Of a stretch of DNA of 5,962 nt, positions 5,801-5,962 are shown in pieces. The notes under the pieces are model-generated. The model was not told the DNA's origin and ran no database searches. It saw only the letters and a list, made by a program, of their open reading frames with translations. The DNA lies in assembly GCA_003158495.1 (NCBI GenBank), contig PMJT01000070.1:1-5962 (forward strand), written 5' to 3'. Origin of the DNA: Chloroflexota bacterium. Lineage in GTDB: Bacteria; Chloroflexota; Limnocylindria; Limnocylindrales; CSP1-4. Both the position numbers and the translations under genes were made by a program. How positions within the stretch are numbered: the stretch's first letter is position 1; every line of letters starts with the position of its first letter.

Positions 5801-5962
5801 TTACCTCAAACCCATCTTCTCCCGGACTTCGGCCATGGTCGCCTGGGCGATCGGGCGGATGCGCTCCGCGCCTTCGTCGAGAATCGTTCGAAGGCGCGCC
5901 GGATCGGCCGTCAGTTCGCGATAGATTTCGCGGGCCGGGGCGTAGTGGGCGATGATCCGCTC
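5801..5962 (-). CDS. trpS: Tryptophanyl-tRNA synthetase, C-terminal end (5' part outside window)
   Basis: Reading the minus strand from the right edge gives 53 open codons ending in TAA (5801-5803). The product contains REIYRELTADPARLRTIL, DEGAERIRPIAQAT and AEVREKMGLR. This matches the typical helical C-terminus of bacterial TrpS (pattern: R..Y..L..DP..L..IL..GA..R...IA..T...VR...GL). TrpS charges tRNA-Trp with tryptophan; the catalytic HIGH-like and KMSKS motifs would lie beyond the right edge. No start codon occurs in this fragment upstream of the conserved block, as expected for a gene cut by the window. The C-terminal tail alone carries few diagnostic residues, so identification rests on this helical pattern. 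It lies 41 nt upstream of the permease gene on the same strand. Confidence 0.8.
   Translation of the reverse strand, partial: ERIIAHYAPAREIYRELTADPARLRTILDEGAERIRPIAQATMAEVREKMGLR

Noticed and set aside
1..5962. Search for a defence system, CRISPR array, transposase, integrase or attachment site
   Set aside because: No spaced direct repeats of CRISPR type, no terminal inverted repeats with a transposase and no nuclease, helicase or reverse-transcriptase motifs were seen; the SWIM protein alone does not make a mobile element.

Overview
This is a high-GC window (about two thirds G+C by eye) of ordinary bacterial chromosome. It holds seven genes, two of them cut by the window edges. The start-codon use (GTG, ATG), the very Pro/Thr-rich lipoprotein and the freestanding small SWIM zinc-finger protein suggest an environmental member of the Chloroflexota (Limnocylindria/Ellin6529-like). 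That placement comes from memory of similar proteins and was not tested by a search; a high-GC actinobacterial-type genome is the main alternative.

Left block, + strand (1-3048): the 3' end of metK (S-adenosylmethionine synthetase), then a mannose-1-phosphate guanylyltransferase (manC-type) and a phosphoglucomutase/phosphomannomutase. The genes are packed tightly. There are 6 nt between metK and manC, which share a reading frame, and manC and the mutase overlap by 4 nt (GTGA). The mutase and ManC would carry out the last two steps to GDP-mannose (Man-6-P to Man-1-P to GDP-Man), feeding mannosylation or surface-glycan synthesis.

Middle block, + strand (3049-4337): a 209-nt gene-free stretch contains an 8-bp inverted repeat just after the mutase and a cluster of small palindromes. 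It is followed by a 91-aa SWIM zinc-finger protein (CxC-x8-CxH) and an 84-nt spacer. Next comes a 239-aa secreted lipoprotein with a clear lipobox, a roughly 65-residue Pro/Thr linker and a small C-terminal domain.

Right block, - strand (4473-5962): the last 53 codons of trpS (tryptophanyl-tRNA synthetase), entering from the right edge, then 41 nt, then a 428-aa AI-2E/PerM-family membrane protein with a long charged, Pro-rich cytoplasmic-type tail. It converges on the lipoprotein gene. The 135-nt convergent gap holds two weak terminator-like hairpins.

I found no mobile element, CRISPR array, RNA gene or defence system. The parts most worth following up are the small SWIM protein with its structured upstream region, the poorly characterised lipoprotein domain, and the metK-manC junction, where manC appears to rely on reinitiation.
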